From positions 1 to 57,502 of the forward strand of contig NZ_AGFU01000020.1 in NCBI RefSeq assembly GCF_000226955.1: a stretch of 57,502 nucleotides of DNA, in the 5' to 3' direction. Below, piece after piece: positions 10,062-19,731 of the stretch (its first letter is position 1; each line of letters opens with the position of its first letter). The DNA is from Sphingomonas elodea ATCC 31461 (GTDB lineage: Bacteria > Pseudomonadota > Alphaproteobacteria > Sphingomonadales > Sphingomonadaceae). The notes beneath the pieces are model-generated. The model was not told the origin of the DNA. It made no database searches and saw only the letters and a program-made list of their open reading frames with translations. Made by a program: the position numbers and the translations under genes.

Positions 10062-11846
10062 ATGCGCAAGCTCGAACGGTTTGAAAATCTGGTGGCGATG
10101 TTCTTCACGCGCGCCGCGGAGAAGGGCGAGGCGCCGTTCCTTTGGCACAAGGCGGGCGGGAAATGGCACCCGACCAGCTGGGCCGAAGCGGCCGCCCAGG
10201 TTGCCAGCCTCGCCACCGCGCTCAAGGCGCTCGGGCTGAAGCCCGGCGACCGGGTCATGCTGGTCAGCGAGAATCGCCCCGAATTCTGCATCAGCGACCT
10301 CGCCATCATGGCCGCGGGCTGCGTTACCGTCCCCACCTACACCACCAACACCGAGCGCGATCACCAGCACATCCTAGAGAATTCGGGCGCCTGCGCGGTG
10401 ATCGTGTCGAACACCAAGCTGGCCAAGACGCTGCTGCCGGCGATGCTGCGTTCCTCGGCCGGCCGCATCGTCATCGGCATCGACGATGTCCGCCTCGCCC
10501 AGCACGGCACGCTGGAGGTCCACGACTTCCGCGAACTGATCGCCGCCCATCCCACCGATGCCGCCAGCGCCGCCGCCGAGGCGACCTTCCGCCGCGAGGA
10601 CCTTGCCTGCATCATCTACACCAGCGGCACCGGCGGATCGCCCCGCGGGGTGATGCAGCATCACGGCGCCATCCTGCACAATTGCCAGGGCTGCGTGACC
10701 GTGATCTCGGAGGATTTCGGCTGGGAGGACGAGGTATTCCTCTCCTTCCTCCCCCTCTCCCACGCCTATGAACATACCGGCGGGCAGTTCTTCCCGATCG
10801 CGCTGGGCGGGCAGATCTACTATTCGGAAGGCTTGGAAAAGCTCGCCTCGAACATCGAAGAGGTGCGCCCGACCATCATGGTGGTGGTCCCCCGCCTGTT
10901 CGAGGTGCTGCGCACCCGCATCACCAAGCAGGTGGAAAAGCAGGGCGCCGTCGCCAGCTACCTGCTCGAAAAGGCGGTGGCGATCGGCGGCCGCAAGGCG
11001 GCGGGCAAATCCGGCCTGCGCGACGCGCCGATGAACCTGCTGCTCGGCGCCACGCTGCGGCCGAAGCTGGCCAAGCGCTTCGGCGGGCGGATCAAGGCGC
11101 TGGTCTCGGGCGGCGCGCCGCTCAACCCCGAGGTCGGCATCTTCTTCGAATCGCTCGGCCTGACCTTCCTCCAGGGCTATGGCCAGACCGAGGCGGCGCC
11201 GGTGATCTCGTGCAACCGGCCTGCCGCCGGCCTGAAGATGGACACGGTGGGCCCGCCGCTCGAGGGCGTGGAAGTGAAGATCGCCGAGGATGGCGAGATT
11301 CTGGTGCGCGGCGAGCTGGTGATGCACGGCTATTGGCGCAACGAAGCCGAGACCGAGCGGGTGCTGAAGAACGGCTGGCTCCACACCGGCGACATCGGGG
11401 AGATCGATGCGAAAGGCCGCATCAAGATCACCGATCGCAAGAAGGACATCATCGTCAACGACAAGGGCGACAATGTCTCGCCCCAGAAGATCGAGGGCAT
11501 GCTGACGCTGCAGCCCGAGATCCTGCAGGCGATGATTTATGGCGACAAGCGGCCCTACATGACCGCGGTGATCGTGCCCGATCCCGAATGGGTGCAGGAA
11601 TTCTGCGCGAAGACCGCGACGCCCTGCAAGTTCCGCAACCTCTCCCGTGACGCCGACTTCAAGGCGACGATCGGCGCGGCGGTGGAGCGGGTGAACCGCG
11701 ATCTCTCGGTGATCGAGCGGGTGCGCAAGTTCATCCTCGCCGACGAGGCGTTCACCATCGAGAACGAACAGCTGACGCCGAGCATGAAGATCCGCCGGCA
11801 CGTGCTGAAGGCGGTCTATGCGGAGCGGCTGGACACGCTGTACTGA
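10062..11846 (+). CDS. AMP-forming long-chain fatty acid-CoA ligase
   Basis: A 594-residue adenylate-forming enzyme of the long-chain acyl-CoA synthetase (FAA1/FadD15) branch. The P-loop is IIYTSGTGGSPRGVMQHH; other motifs are LPLSHAYEHTGGQF, the ATP-binding GYGQTEAAPVIS, and GWLHTGDIGEIDAKGRIKIT followed by DRKKDIIVNDKGDNVSPQKIE. It activates fatty acids to acyl-CoA in the cytoplasm. AGGGGAGAGAG just upstream supports ATG 10062. The window also holds a thiolase and PHA genes, but at a distance. Confidence 0.93.
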   Translation: MRKLERFENLVAMFFTRAAEKGEAPFLWHKAGGKWHPTSWAEAAAQVASLATALKALGLKPGDRVMLVSENRPEFCISDLAIMAAGCVTVPTYTTNTERDHQHILENSGACAVIVSNTKLAKTLLPAMLRSSAGRIVIGIDDVRLAQHGTLEVHDFRELIAAHPTDAASAAAEATFRREDLACIIYTSGTGGSPRGVMQHHGAILHNCQGCVTVISEDFGWEDEVFLSFLPLSHAYEHTGGQFFPIALGGQIYYSEGLEKLASNIEEVRPTIMVVVPRLFEVLRTRITKQVEKQGAVASYLLEKAVAIGGRKAAGKSGLRDAPMNLLLGATLRPKLAKRFGGRIKALVSGGAPLNPEVGIFFESLGLTFLQGYGQTEAAPVISCNRPAAGLKMDTVGPPLEGVEVKIAEDGEILVRGELVMHGYWRNEAETERVLKNGWLHTGDIGEIDAKGRIKITDRKKDIIVNDKGDNVSPQKIEGMLTLQPEILQAMIYGDKRPYMTAVIVPDPEWVQEFCAKTATPCKFRNLSRDADFKATIGAAVERVNRDLSVIERVRKFILADEAFTIENEQLTPSMKIRRHVLKAVYAERLDTLY

Positions 11847-11849
11847 AAA

Positions 11850-11875
11850 GATCCTCCCCGTTCCGGGGGAGGATC
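11850..11875. terminator. Bidirectional terminator between convergent genes
   Basis: Perfect 10-bp arms GATCCTCCCC and GGGGAGGATC surround a 6-nt loop in the 35-bp gap between the acyl-CoA ligase and the M16 peptidase, which converge. The run of A before the left arm (GAAAAG) serves as a T tract for the minus strand; the plus side lacks a clear T run. Confidence 0.65.
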
Positions 11876-11881
11876 CAGGCC

Positions 11882-14749
11882 TTACTTCGCCGTCTTCTCC
11901 GGCACCACCACCATGGTCCAGTCCTTGTCCGGGCGCAGATACTTGGCGGCGAGCGCCTGCAGCTCCGCCGGGGTGGTCGCCGCATAGTCCTTGGCCAGGC
12001 TGCGCATGCCCGCGATCCGTGCGGGATCCTGGGTGCCGCCCTCGACCAGGTTCATCCAGAACATGTTGCCGCTCGACATGCGCAGCAGCTGCTGCTTGAG
12101 CGGGGTGAGCGCGCGGTTGAGCTCGTCGGCGTCGATCGGCTTCGCCACCAGGTCCGCCGCGATGGCGCGGGCGAGCTTGAAGAAGAAGTCGGTCTTGTCC
12201 GGGGGCAGCAGGCCCAGCCCGACGATCTTGCCGCCTGCCGGCAAGCCCAGCGGCCAGTCGCTCATCACGCTGGGCGAATAGCTGACGCCCGCCTGGATGC
12301 GCAGCTGCTCGATCAGCCGGTCGCGGAACACCGCGGTCAGAATCTCTAGCTTGCGGCTCTCGGCGAGGCCGGCGCTGCCGCCGCCCGTCGGCCAGGCGAT
12401 CACCGCCGCGGCCTGATCCACCGCCCCGGTGTGCGTGCGCACCACCGGCGACGTCACATGCGCCGGGAAGCGCACCGTGGCGCCGCTTTCCTTGCCGCCC
12501 GCGCGCGGCTTGAGCGCGCCGAAGCTCGCCGCCACCGCCTGCACCGTCGCATCGGCATCCATGTCGCCGAAGATCTCGACCTCGATCGGGCCGGTCTGGA
12601 GGATCGGCTCCCAGAAGGCGCGAAACGCCTGCGGGGTGAGCGCGGCCACTTCCTCGCGGCTGGGCACGCCCCAGCGCGGGTCGCCGTCATGCAGCAGCAG
12701 GTCGAGGTCGCGGCCGAGCACCGCGTCGGGCGAGGCCGAGAGGCCGGCGTACGACGCCAGTGTCGCCGCCTTGGCGCGGGTGATCGGGTTGGGATCCCAG
12801 CCGGGTGCCGCCAGCTTGGTGGCGAACAGGCGGAGCTGGTCGGCCAGATCCTCCTTGTTGGTCTGCGCCTGGAAGACGAAGGCGTCTTCCTCGATGTCGA
12901 AGCCGAGGCCGATCTGGCGATTGCCGGTCAGCGCGTCGAGCTCTTCCTGGCCGAACTTGCCGATGCCGCTGGCCATCAGCGCGGTCTTGCCCGCCCATGC
13001 CGGCACGCGGCGATCGCCCGGCAGCGCCCGCAGGCCGCGGCCGAAGCGGATGTTGACCCACACCTTGCCGGTTTCGGACTGGTCCTGCCGCATCAGCAGC
13101 TTGACCCCATTGGCATAGGTGACCTCGTCGATCGCGATGTCCGGGTCGACGCGCGTGCGCGAAACCACCTTGCCCGGCGCACCGATGCGCGGCAGCTGAT
13201 CGAACTTCACGTTGAGCGTGCGCCGCTTCATCGCCGCCGCCTTGACGTCGGCCTGGAGCGCGGTGGTCACCTTGCGGACCACATCGGGATCGGGGGCATG
13301 GGTGTTGACCAGCGCGCGCGTTGCGGTGCCTTCGAACACCTTCTTGGCCGAGGCCTGCACGGCAGCCGGCGTGAACATGCGCGCGGCGATCGCACCCTTG
13401 AAGATGGCGTAGGACGCCTCGGGCGTGGTCACCGTCTCGTTGATGTCGACGGCCTGGACGAGATCGTCCGCGAGCGACACGGCGGACTCGACCGGCGCGG
13501 TGGAGATGCGGTTGCGCATCACCGCGTCGATCTCGCCCAGCTCGCGATCGATCTCCGCCTGGGTCGGCGGCGCGGCCATCAGCTCGGCGGCGGTGGCGCG
13601 CACGTCGCGCAGCGCGCTTTCCCAATCGTCGCCGGTCGGCAGCACGGTGAGCGTGGTGACGTTGGCCGAGCGGGCGATGTCGTCGAGATCGGCGCCCGCC
13701 GCGATGAACGACGCACCCGAACGCGCCCGCGATTCGAGGCGACGGTTGAGAATGCGGATCGCCACCATGTCGATCATGCGCTTCTGGTTGAAGATCACCG
13801 TGTCGGCATAGACCGTCCAGGGCCGCACGATCGCCATCATCGCCACCGGCTGCAGCGCCGGCTCGACGATGCTGGCCGCGATCGGGTGACCGGTTTCGGG
13901 CTTGCCGAAGTCCGGGGTCTTGGGCGGGTCGCTTTTGCCCTGCCAGCCCGCGAAATACTTGTTGATCAGCGCCTCGAGGATCGCGGGGTCGACGTCGCCG
14001 ATCGCGATCACCGTGGCGCGCTCGGGGCGGTACCAGCGGTCGTGGAAGGCCTGCACGCTCTCGGGCGTGGCCGCGTTGAGCGCCTCCACCGTGCCGATCG
14101 GTTCGCGATCGGCGATCAGCTGGCCGGCGAACATCAGCTGGTAGAGCGCATCCTGCATCCGCTTCTGCGGCGCGGGCTGCTCGCGGCCCTCGGCCAGCAC
14201 CACCGGCCGCTCGGCGTTGAGCGAGGCGGCGGTGATCGCCGGATTGGCCATCATGCCGGAGAGAATCTTGAAGCTCTCGTCCAGCCCCTCGGGCGTCGCG
14301 TTGGGCAGGTCCAGCTTGTAGGTGGTGCTGATGAACGTCGTGGCGGCGTTGCTGTCGGAGCCGAAGGTGACGCCGAGGCGCTGCCAGATCCGCTTCGAAT
14401 CGCCGTCCGGCACATAGGTCGAGCCGCGGAAGCTGAGATGTTCGAGCAGATGGGCGAAGCCGCGTTCCGAATCGCGCTCCATCAGCGAGCCGGCGTCGAT
14501 CCGCACGCGGATCGAGATCTGCCCCGGCGGCACCCCGTTCTTGCGGACCGCATAGCGCACGCCGTTGGAAAGCCGCCCGAACTTCCACTTGTCGTCATGG
14601 ACGAGGTCGCTGCCCTTGTAGAGCCAGGGATCCTCGGCGGTCTGGACCCCCTCGGGGCGTCCCTGCGCCAGCACGGGTGCCGGAAGCATGGGAGTCGCGA
14701 ATGCGAGGAGAAGCAGGGCGAAGCGCGGCGTGCGCGGACGTGAGAACAT
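11882..14749 (-). CDS. Secreted M16-family zinc metallopeptidase
   Basis: A 955-residue protein with a clear signal peptide (arginine-rich n-region, then FALLLLAFATPMLPAPVLA) and a tandem pair of M16 halves. The inverted zinc motif HxxEH is present as H100-L-L-E103-H104, followed by the family's FRGS, so the N-terminal half is catalytic. The second half (from about residue 500) looks like the inactive C-terminal domain. It probably degrades peptides in the periplasm. I chose ATG 14749 because the signal peptide begins there; 29 extra upstream residues look non-coding. Confidence 0.93.
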   Translation of the reverse strand: MFSRPRTPRFALLLLAFATPMLPAPVLAQGRPEGVQTAEDPWLYKGSDLVHDDKWKFGRLSNGVRYAVRKNGVPPGQISIRVRIDAGSLMERDSERGFAHLLEHLSFRGSTYVPDGDSKRIWQRLGVTFGSDSNAATTFISTTYKLDLPNATPEGLDESFKILSGMMANPAITAASLNAERPVVLAEGREQPAPQKRMQDALYQLMFAGQLIADREPIGTVEALNAATPESVQAFHDRWYRPERATVIAIGDVDPAILEALINKYFAGWQGKSDPPKTPDFGKPETGHPIAASIVEPALQPVAMMAIVRPWTVYADTVIFNQKRMIDMVAIRILNRRLESRARSGASFIAAGADLDDIARSANVTTLTVLPTGDDWESALRDVRATAAELMAAPPTQAEIDRELGEIDAVMRNRISTAPVESAVSLADDLVQAVDINETVTTPEASYAIFKGAIAARMFTPAAVQASAKKVFEGTATRALVNTHAPDPDVVRKVTTALQADVKAAAMKRRTLNVKFDQLPRIGAPGKVVSRTRVDPDIAIDEVTYANGVKLLMRQDQSETGKVWVNIRFGRGLRALPGDRRVPAWAGKTALMASGIGKFGQEELDALTGNRQIGLGFDIEEDAFVFQAQTNKEDLADQLRLFATKLAAPGWDPNPITRAKAATLASYAGLSASPDAVLGRDLDLLLHDGDPRWGVPSREEVAALTPQAFRAFWEPILQTGPIEVEIFGDMDADATVQAVAASFGALKPRAGGKESGATVRFPAHVTSPVVRTHTGAVDQAAAVIAWPTGGGSAGLAESRKLEILTAVFRDRLIEQLRIQAGVSYSPSVMSDWPLGLPAGGKIVGLGLLPPDKTDFFFKLARAIAADLVAKPIDADELNRALTPLKQQLLRMSSGNMFWMNLVEGGTQDPARIAGMRSLAKDYAATTPAELQALAAKYLRPDKDWTMVVVPEKTAK

Positions 14750-14933
14750 GAAGCCCTTTCTAGAGGCGAGGTTGCCGCCATGCCACCGGCAACCTTTCTG
14801 CCGGATGTACGCCACAAGAATCCATGGACGCGCCATGTTTTGGACCCAAGTGACGGCCTAGACCGGTCGCAGAGATTGTTGCGTTGCAGCACCGAAGTCC
14901 GGGCCCAACGCGAAGGTTGCGGGGAAGTTGCGC

Positions 14934-15731
14934 GTGGACATCGCCACCAGCGAGGTACCGATCGGGCTGCCGGACGACAGGGTCGCCGCAGTCGAATCGC
15001 CCAGCCGTCCCCGCCCGTTGCTGCTGCGCTGGGGCAAGCATCTGCGCGGCACCTTCGACCGACTCATCGCTGCCTCTTCGCTGGTACCCAACACGCCGGT
15101 GCTCGACATGCGGGCCTTCGCCTGGACCGCGCTGCTCCGCGCCGACTGGGAAACGATCCGCGACGAGGCGCTGGCGGCGATCGGCACCCAGCCGGGCGCG
15201 CCCTCGCTCGCGGCGATCTCGCCCGATCACCGCGCCATCGCGCCGCTCGGCAAATGGCGCAGCCTGTTCCTCTGTGGCTATGGCTATCGAGTCGACGAAA
15301 ATCTGGCGCGCTGCCCCCACACTTCGCAACTGATCGAGCAGATCCCCGGCCTCAACAGCGCGATCTTCTCGATCCTCGCGCCGGGCACGCACATCCCGGC
15401 GCATCGCGGCGTCACCAAGGGGCTGATCACCTGCCATCTGGGGCTGGTTGTGCCGCGCGACGGCGATGTGCGGATGCGAATCGGCAACCGCACGGTGCGC
15501 TGGGCCGAGGGCGAGACCCTGGTGTTCGACGACACCTATGACCATGAGGTGTGGAACGACAGCGCCCATACCCGCATCGTGCTGCTGATCCAGTTCCGGC
15601 GCCCCTTGCGCAATCCTGGTCGCTGGATCGCCGACACGCTGATTGCCGTGCTCCGCCGGTCGGCCTTCGTGCAGGAAGCGCGGACGAACCTGCGGCGCTG
15701 GCACAGGGGTGAGAGCCTGGCCGACGCCTGA
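14934..15731 (+). CDS. Aspartyl/asparaginyl beta-hydroxylase-like protein
   Basis: A 265-residue cytoplasmic protein of the Asp/Asn beta-hydroxylase (PF05118-type) Fe(II)/2-oxoglutarate family. The core region has ILAPGTHIPAHRGVTKG with H157, an arginine-rich strand and DDTYDHEVWNDS with H204, which fit the two-histidine iron site of this family. The substrate is unknown; bacterial relatives often act in lipid or peptide modification. GTG 14934 has GGGGAAG about 6 nt upstream; TTG 14928 is in frame but sits directly on that site. It diverges from the M16 gene. Confidence 0.85.
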   Translation: MDIATSEVPIGLPDDRVAAVESPSRPRPLLLRWGKHLRGTFDRLIAASSLVPNTPVLDMRAFAWTALLRADWETIRDEALAAIGTQPGAPSLAAISPDHRAIAPLGKWRSLFLCGYGYRVDENLARCPHTSQLIEQIPGLNSAIFSILAPGTHIPAHRGVTKGLITCHLGLVVPRDGDVRMRIGNRTVRWAEGETLVFDDTYDHEVWNDSAHTRIVLLIQFRRPLRNPGRWIADTLIAVLRRSAFVQEARTNLRRWHRGESLADA

Positions 15732-15771
15732 CATTTGCCGCGTTGTCGCGCGCCGGACCAACGGCTAGGTC

Positions 15772-16194
15772 ATGGCCATGCCACGCCCTTTTCACCTCGC
15801 CTTCCCGGTCCATGACCTGGCCGCCGCCCGTACCTTTTACGGCGAGGTGCTCGGCTGCCCGGAGGGGCGCTCCTCCCCGCAGTGGATCGACTTCGACCTG
15901 TTCGGCCACCAGATCGTCGCGCATCTCGATCCCGCCGCGAAACCCGTCGCCAGCTCGAACGCGGTCGACGGCCATGACGTGCCCGTGCCGCATTTCGGCG
16001 TTGTGCTGACGATGGAGGACTGGCGCGCCCTCGCCGCGCGAGTGGAAGCCGCCGGCATTCCCTTCGGCATCGCCCCGCACATCCGCTTCCAGGGCCAGGT
16101 GGGCGAGCAGGCGACGATGTTCTTCCGCGACCCCAGCGGCAACGCGCTCGAATTCAAGGCGTTTGCCGACGACTCGATGTTGTTCGCCAAATGA
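15772..16194 (+). CDS. VOC-family (glyoxalase-fold) protein
   Basis: A 140-residue protein with paired beta-alpha-beta-beta-beta units of the vicinal oxygen chelate fold. [23 protein letters not shown] begins the first unit and [15 protein letters not shown], the usual metal-ligand glutamate region, ends the second. Such proteins are dioxygenases, isomerases or resistance proteins, and the substrate cannot be read from sequence. Its stop overlaps the next start (ATGATG), so the two genes are coupled. ATG 15772 and ATG 15778 are both possible. Confidence 0.88.
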   Translation: MAMPRPFHLAFPVHDLAAARTFYGEVLGCPEGRSSPQWIDFDLFGHQIVAHLDPAAKPVASSNAVDGHDVPVPHFGVVLTMEDWRALAARVEAAGIPFGIAPHIRFQGQVGEQATMFFRDPSGNALEFKAFADDSMLFAK

Positions 16195-16496
16195 TGTCGC
16201 AGACCATCACGCTCGACATCCCCCACCAGCTCGGCCGTGCTGGTGCGCGGGCGCGGATCGAGTCGAAGATCGGCCGTCTGGCGGACAAGATCCCCGGCGG
16301 CGGCACCGTCGAGCATCGCTGGGAGGGCGACAGCCTCCACTTCACCGTGACGGCGATGGGCCAGCAGGTCGCCAGCCGACTCGACGTGGCAGAAAGCATC
16401 GTCCACGCCGAAGTGGCGCTTCCCGGCATGCTCGGCCTGTTCGCCGGCAAGGTGCGCGAGATGCTGGAGAAGGAAGGCCCCCGCCTGCTCGGCTGA
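16191..16496 (+). CDS. Polyhydroxyalkanoate-system family small protein
   Basis: A 101-residue protein that matches the PHA granule-region family (PHA_gran_rgn, PF09650 type) in length and pattern: an N-terminal [19 protein letters not shown] helix, a beta-hairpin around [19 protein letters not shown], and the C-terminal [20 protein letters not shown]. Family members are found near PHA genes, but their role is poorly defined. It overlaps the VOC gene by 4 nt. The main PHA block of this window lies about 26 kb away. Confidence 0.8.
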   Translation: MMSQTITLDIPHQLGRAGARARIESKIGRLADKIPGGGTVEHRWEGDSLHFTVTAMGQQVASRLDVAESIVHAEVALPGMLGLFAGKVREMLEKEGPRLLG

Positions 16497-16508
16497 GGGC
16501 CCGGCGGG

Positions 16509-17894
16509 TCAGCGGCCTGCGCTCACCCGCCACACGGTGTTGCCGACATCGTCCGCCACCAGCAGCGCGCCGCCCGCGCCGGTGATCACCGCCACCGGCC
16601 GTCCCTGCGCCTCGCCCTTGGCGTTGAGGAAGCCGGTCAGCACGTCCTGCAGCTTGCCGCCCTTGGCCGGGAAGCCATTGTCGCCGAACGGCACGAACAC
16701 GACCTTGTAACCCGAGGGCGGCTGGCGGTTCCAAGAACCGTGTAGGCCGACGAACGCGCCATTGGCATAGGCATCGCCCAGCCGCGCGCCATCGGCGAAG
16801 GTCAGGCCCAGCGGCGCGGTGTGGGCGCCGAGCGCAAAGTCCGGGCGGCGGACATATTCGCGCAGGTCCGGCCGGCCGGGCTCGACCCGCTTGTCCTCGT
16901 ATCCGCCCCAATATTGCCAGGGCCAGCCGAAGAAGGCGCCGAGATCGACCCGGCTCATATAGTCCGGCGGCATGTCGGAGCCGAGCATGTCGCGCTCGTT
17001 CACCACCGCCCACAGCGCCTGGGTCTTGGGTTCTAAGGCCATGCCGTTGGCGTTGCGGATGCCCCAGGCGAAGATGCGGCTGGTCCTGGCCTCGGGATCG
17101 ACCTCGAGGATCACCGCGCGGTTGGTCGGTTGCGCGGCGGCCTTGGCCATCTGCGCGGGGCTTTCCGCGCTGTAGATCGGGCCCTCGGCGTCGAGCCCAT
17201 CCTCGGCGATGTTCGAGGCCGAACCGATGCTCACGTACAGACGCTTCCCGTCCAGCGACGCCACGACGTTGCGCGCCCAGTGGTTGCCGCCGCCGGGCAG
17301 CGACAGGATCTTCTGCGGCGCGGACGTGATCTTGGTCTGGCCATCGAGATAGGGATAGCGAACCAGCGAATCGGTGTTGGCGACGTACAGCGACCCGTTC
17401 GCCAGCGTCATGCCGCTCGGCGAATTGAGCCCGGTGAGGAACACGGTGCGCATGTCGGCCACGCCGTCGCCGTCGCTGTCGCGCAGCAAGGTGATGCGGT
17501 TGGCCGAGGCGACGCCCGCGCCCGCCTTGTTCATCAGCATGCCCATCACCCAGCCGGTGATCCCGCCCTTGTCGCGCGGCGGCGAGTTGCTTTCGGCGAC
17601 CAGAATGTCGCCATTGGGCAGCTGATACAGCCAGCGGGGGTGATCGAGCTTGTCGGCAAATTTCTGCACTTTCAGCCCGGCTGCCGCCTTGGGGGCGGCC
17701 CCTGCAGGCCAGCCGACCGCCTTGGCGACGCCCACTGTCGGCACGGTCTGGTAGCGTGGCTCGCTGATTTCCGGCGCGCGACCGGTCACCGCGCTCTCCG
17801 CCAGCGTGGCGATGTCGGGGCGGCTGAGCCAGTACCAGGCGGCACCGGCGGCAACGACGAGCAGGGCGAGGGCGATCAGGACACGCTTGAGCAT
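16509..17894 (-). CDS. Membrane-anchored sorbosone dehydrogenase-like beta-propeller enzyme
   Basis: A 461-residue protein with an N-terminal membrane anchor (MLKRVLIALALLVVAAGAAW) and a six-bladed propeller of the soluble glucose/L-sorbosone dehydrogenase type. Typical signs are HPRWLYQLPNGDILVAES, GLNSPSGMTLANGSLYVANT, GGNHWARNVVASLDGKRLYV, and WGIRNANGMALEP with FFGWPWQYWG. Relatives are PQQ-dependent sugar or aldose dehydrogenases acting in the periplasm. I use ATG 17894 at the start of the anchor; a reading 12 residues longer lacks support. The substrate is not determined. Confidence 0.87.
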   Translation of the reverse strand: MLKRVLIALALLVVAAGAAWYWLSRPDIATLAESAVTGRAPEISEPRYQTVPTVGVAKAVGWPAGAAPKAAAGLKVQKFADKLDHPRWLYQLPNGDILVAESNSPPRDKGGITGWVMGMLMNKAGAGVASANRITLLRDSDGDGVADMRTVFLTGLNSPSGMTLANGSLYVANTDSLVRYPYLDGQTKITSAPQKILSLPGGGNHWARNVVASLDGKRLYVSIGSASNIAEDGLDAEGPIYSAESPAQMAKAAAQPTNRAVILEVDPEARTSRIFAWGIRNANGMALEPKTQALWAVVNERDMLGSDMPPDYMSRVDLGAFFGWPWQYWGGYEDKRVEPGRPDLREYVRRPDFALGAHTAPLGLTFADGARLGDAYANGAFVGLHGSWNRQPPSGYKVVFVPFGDNGFPAKGGKLQDVLTGFLNAKGEAQGRPVAVITGAGGALLVADDVGNTVWRVSAGR

Positions 17895-18007
17895 GACGCC
17901 AGCACTAGGGCCGGGCGCTGGCGAAGCCAATGCGATTTTGGTGCCGCTTGACTTCGCGGGCGCGCAGGCAAGACTGTCGGCTCACCTGATCCGGGGGGCC
18001 TGCCCGA

Positions 18008-18982
18008 ATGCGGTTGTGGTTGCACGCGTCTGCGATGTTGCTTGCGATGGGCGGCGCGCCTGTCGCCTGGGCTCAGCCCCAGCCGCCCGCACACACGACA
18101 GGCTGGCCCGGCATCGTCTCCGGCGATTCCGGCATCGACGGGCTGGAAAGTGGGCCCGAGCTTCAGCGGGGCCGCAGCCCGCGATCCCTCCTCGCCGAGC
18201 AGCGACGGCTGCACGCCGCCCTCGCCGCGCTCTCGCCCGAACGCAAGGGCATGGTCGACGCCTATGTGGTGAGTGTCGCGCTCGACAGCGACCCTGTCTT
18301 CTCCCGCGAGGCGCGCGAGAGCGCCCGGGTGCTTGCGCGGCGCTATGATGCCGAGGGTCGGTCCTTGGTGTTCGCCGGGCCCGATGGCCGCGGCGGCGCA
18401 GAGCTGCCGAACGGGAGCATCACCGCCCTTACGCTCGCGCTCGCCCGCATCGCGGAGGTGATGGACCGCAACCAGGACGTGCTGGTGCTATACGTCACCA
18501 CCCACGGCGCGCCCGATGCCGGGCTCGCCTATCATGACGGCGACCAGGGCTTCGGTGTCCTGTCGCCCGCCCGCTTCGCCGCTATCCTGGACGGACTGGG
18601 CATCCGCAACCGGCTGCTGCTGCTTTCCGCCTGCTATTCGGGCGCCTTCGTCAAGCGGCTGATCAGCGACACCACCGCGATTCTCACCGCCGCCTCGTCC
18701 CGTCGAACCTCGTTCGGCTGCCGGGCGGAGAATGACTGGACCTTCTTCGGCGACGCGCTGGTCAACCATGCGCTGCGAAAGCCGCAACCCCTCGCCGACG
18801 CCGCGGCCGAGGCGCGCCAGACGATCATCGGCTGGGAGCGCGCCGGGCGGCTCGATCCGTCGATGCCGCAGGTTTCGATCGGCGACAATGTATCGGCCTG
18901 GCTGGCGCCGCTGGAGGCACGGATGCCGAAGGTGGCGACCGCACCGGTGGGGGCGCCGGCCACGGATGCGCTGAAGCCGTGA
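18008..18982 (+). CDS. Secreted C13-family (legumain/caspase-like) cysteine peptidase
   Basis: A 324-residue protein with a signal peptide (to about AWA, residue 22) and a caspase-fold domain of the C13 type. The catalytic dyad is visible as H166 in LYVTTHGAPD and C209 in LLLLSACYSGAF, each following a hydrophobic strand as in clan CD. The region before residue 80 is probably a linker. C13 peptidases cleave after Asn/Asp in eukaryotes; bacterial roles are little known. It diverges from the sorbosone-type gene, with a 113-bp gap. Confidence 0.85.
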   Translation: MRLWLHASAMLLAMGGAPVAWAQPQPPAHTTGWPGIVSGDSGIDGLESGPELQRGRSPRSLLAEQRRLHAALAALSPERKGMVDAYVVSVALDSDPVFSREARESARVLARRYDAEGRSLVFAGPDGRGGAELPNGSITALTLALARIAEVMDRNQDVLVLYVTTHGAPDAGLAYHDGDQGFGVLSPARFAAILDGLGIRNRLLLLSACYSGAFVKRLISDTTAILTAASSRRTSFGCRAENDWTFFGDALVNHALRKPQPLADAAAEARQTIIGWERAGRLDPSMPQVSIGDNVSAWLAPLEARMPKVATAPVGAPATDALKP

Positions 18983-19059
18983 GCCTCGTCGCCTTCCCGC
19001 AGGCGGGAGGAGGAAGACGTTGCCTCGGAACTCCCTCTCCCCTCGCCGGTTGCCCGCGC

Positions 19060-19635
19060 ATGTCCGATTCCCAGAGCCCGCTCCAGCGCTATCCGCTGCT
19101 CGCCACCCCGCATGTTAGGCTGGAAGGCACCGTCGATCACGCGATGTATCGCAGTTTCCATGACCAGCTGCTCGCAGCGCCGGCAGATGGCCCGCTGGTC
19201 GTCGCGCTCTCCACGCTGGGCGGCGATCCCGAAGTCGCCCGGCTGATGGCCGACGAACTGCGCCTGCTCCACGAGGCGACGGGGCGCGAGCTGCTGTTCC
19301 TCGGCAAGGTCGCGGTCTATTCGGCGGGCGCCACCTTCATGGCCGGATTTCCGGTCGACAAACGCTTCCTCACCCGCGGCACCCGGCTGATGCTGCACGA
19401 GCGGCAGATGCAGTCGACGCTCGAACTCTCCGGTCCGCTGCAGATGCTGCCGGCGGTGCTGAAGGCCAAGCTGGCCGAGATCGAGCAGTCGATCGCGATC
19501 GAGGAAGAGGGCTTTCGGGCGATCGTCGCCGGCTCGCGCGTCGAATTCGAGGAGCTTCGCCGCCGCGCGCCCTATAACTGGTATATCGAAGCCGAAGCGG
19601 CGCGGGACCTGGGGCTGGTGCTCGACGTGATCTAG
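19060..19635 (+). CDS. ClpP-like serine peptidase-fold protein
   Basis: A 191-residue protein of the ClpP/crotonase fold. VVALSTLGGDPEVARLMADEL is the oxyanion region, S88 lies in KVAVYSAGATFMAGF, and H113 in LMLHERQ, which fit the Ser and His of the ClpP triad. It lacks an obvious signal peptide and is not the housekeeping ClpP (the LxSxGG and MASMGAFLL motifs differ). ATG 19060 gives a normal N-terminus; the preceding in-frame codons are in a GC-rich hairpin region. It may be a peptidase or a non-proteolytic relative. Confidence 0.75.
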   Translation: MSDSQSPLQRYPLLATPHVRLEGTVDHAMYRSFHDQLLAAPADGPLVVALSTLGGDPEVARLMADELRLLHEATGRELLFLGKVAVYSAGATFMAGFPVDKRFLTRGTRLMLHERQMQSTLELSGPLQMLPAVLKAKLAEIEQSIAIEEEGFRAIVAGSRVEFEELRRRAPYNWYIEAEAARDLGLVLDVI

Positions 19636-19731
19636 GGGCGCGGTCCAAAGGACACTTGCGCTGCGGATGCGAAAGGCATAGCTCGCCCCCCAAAGACGCG
19701 TCGCGCCGAAGCGAAAGAGGAAGTTTCAGGA

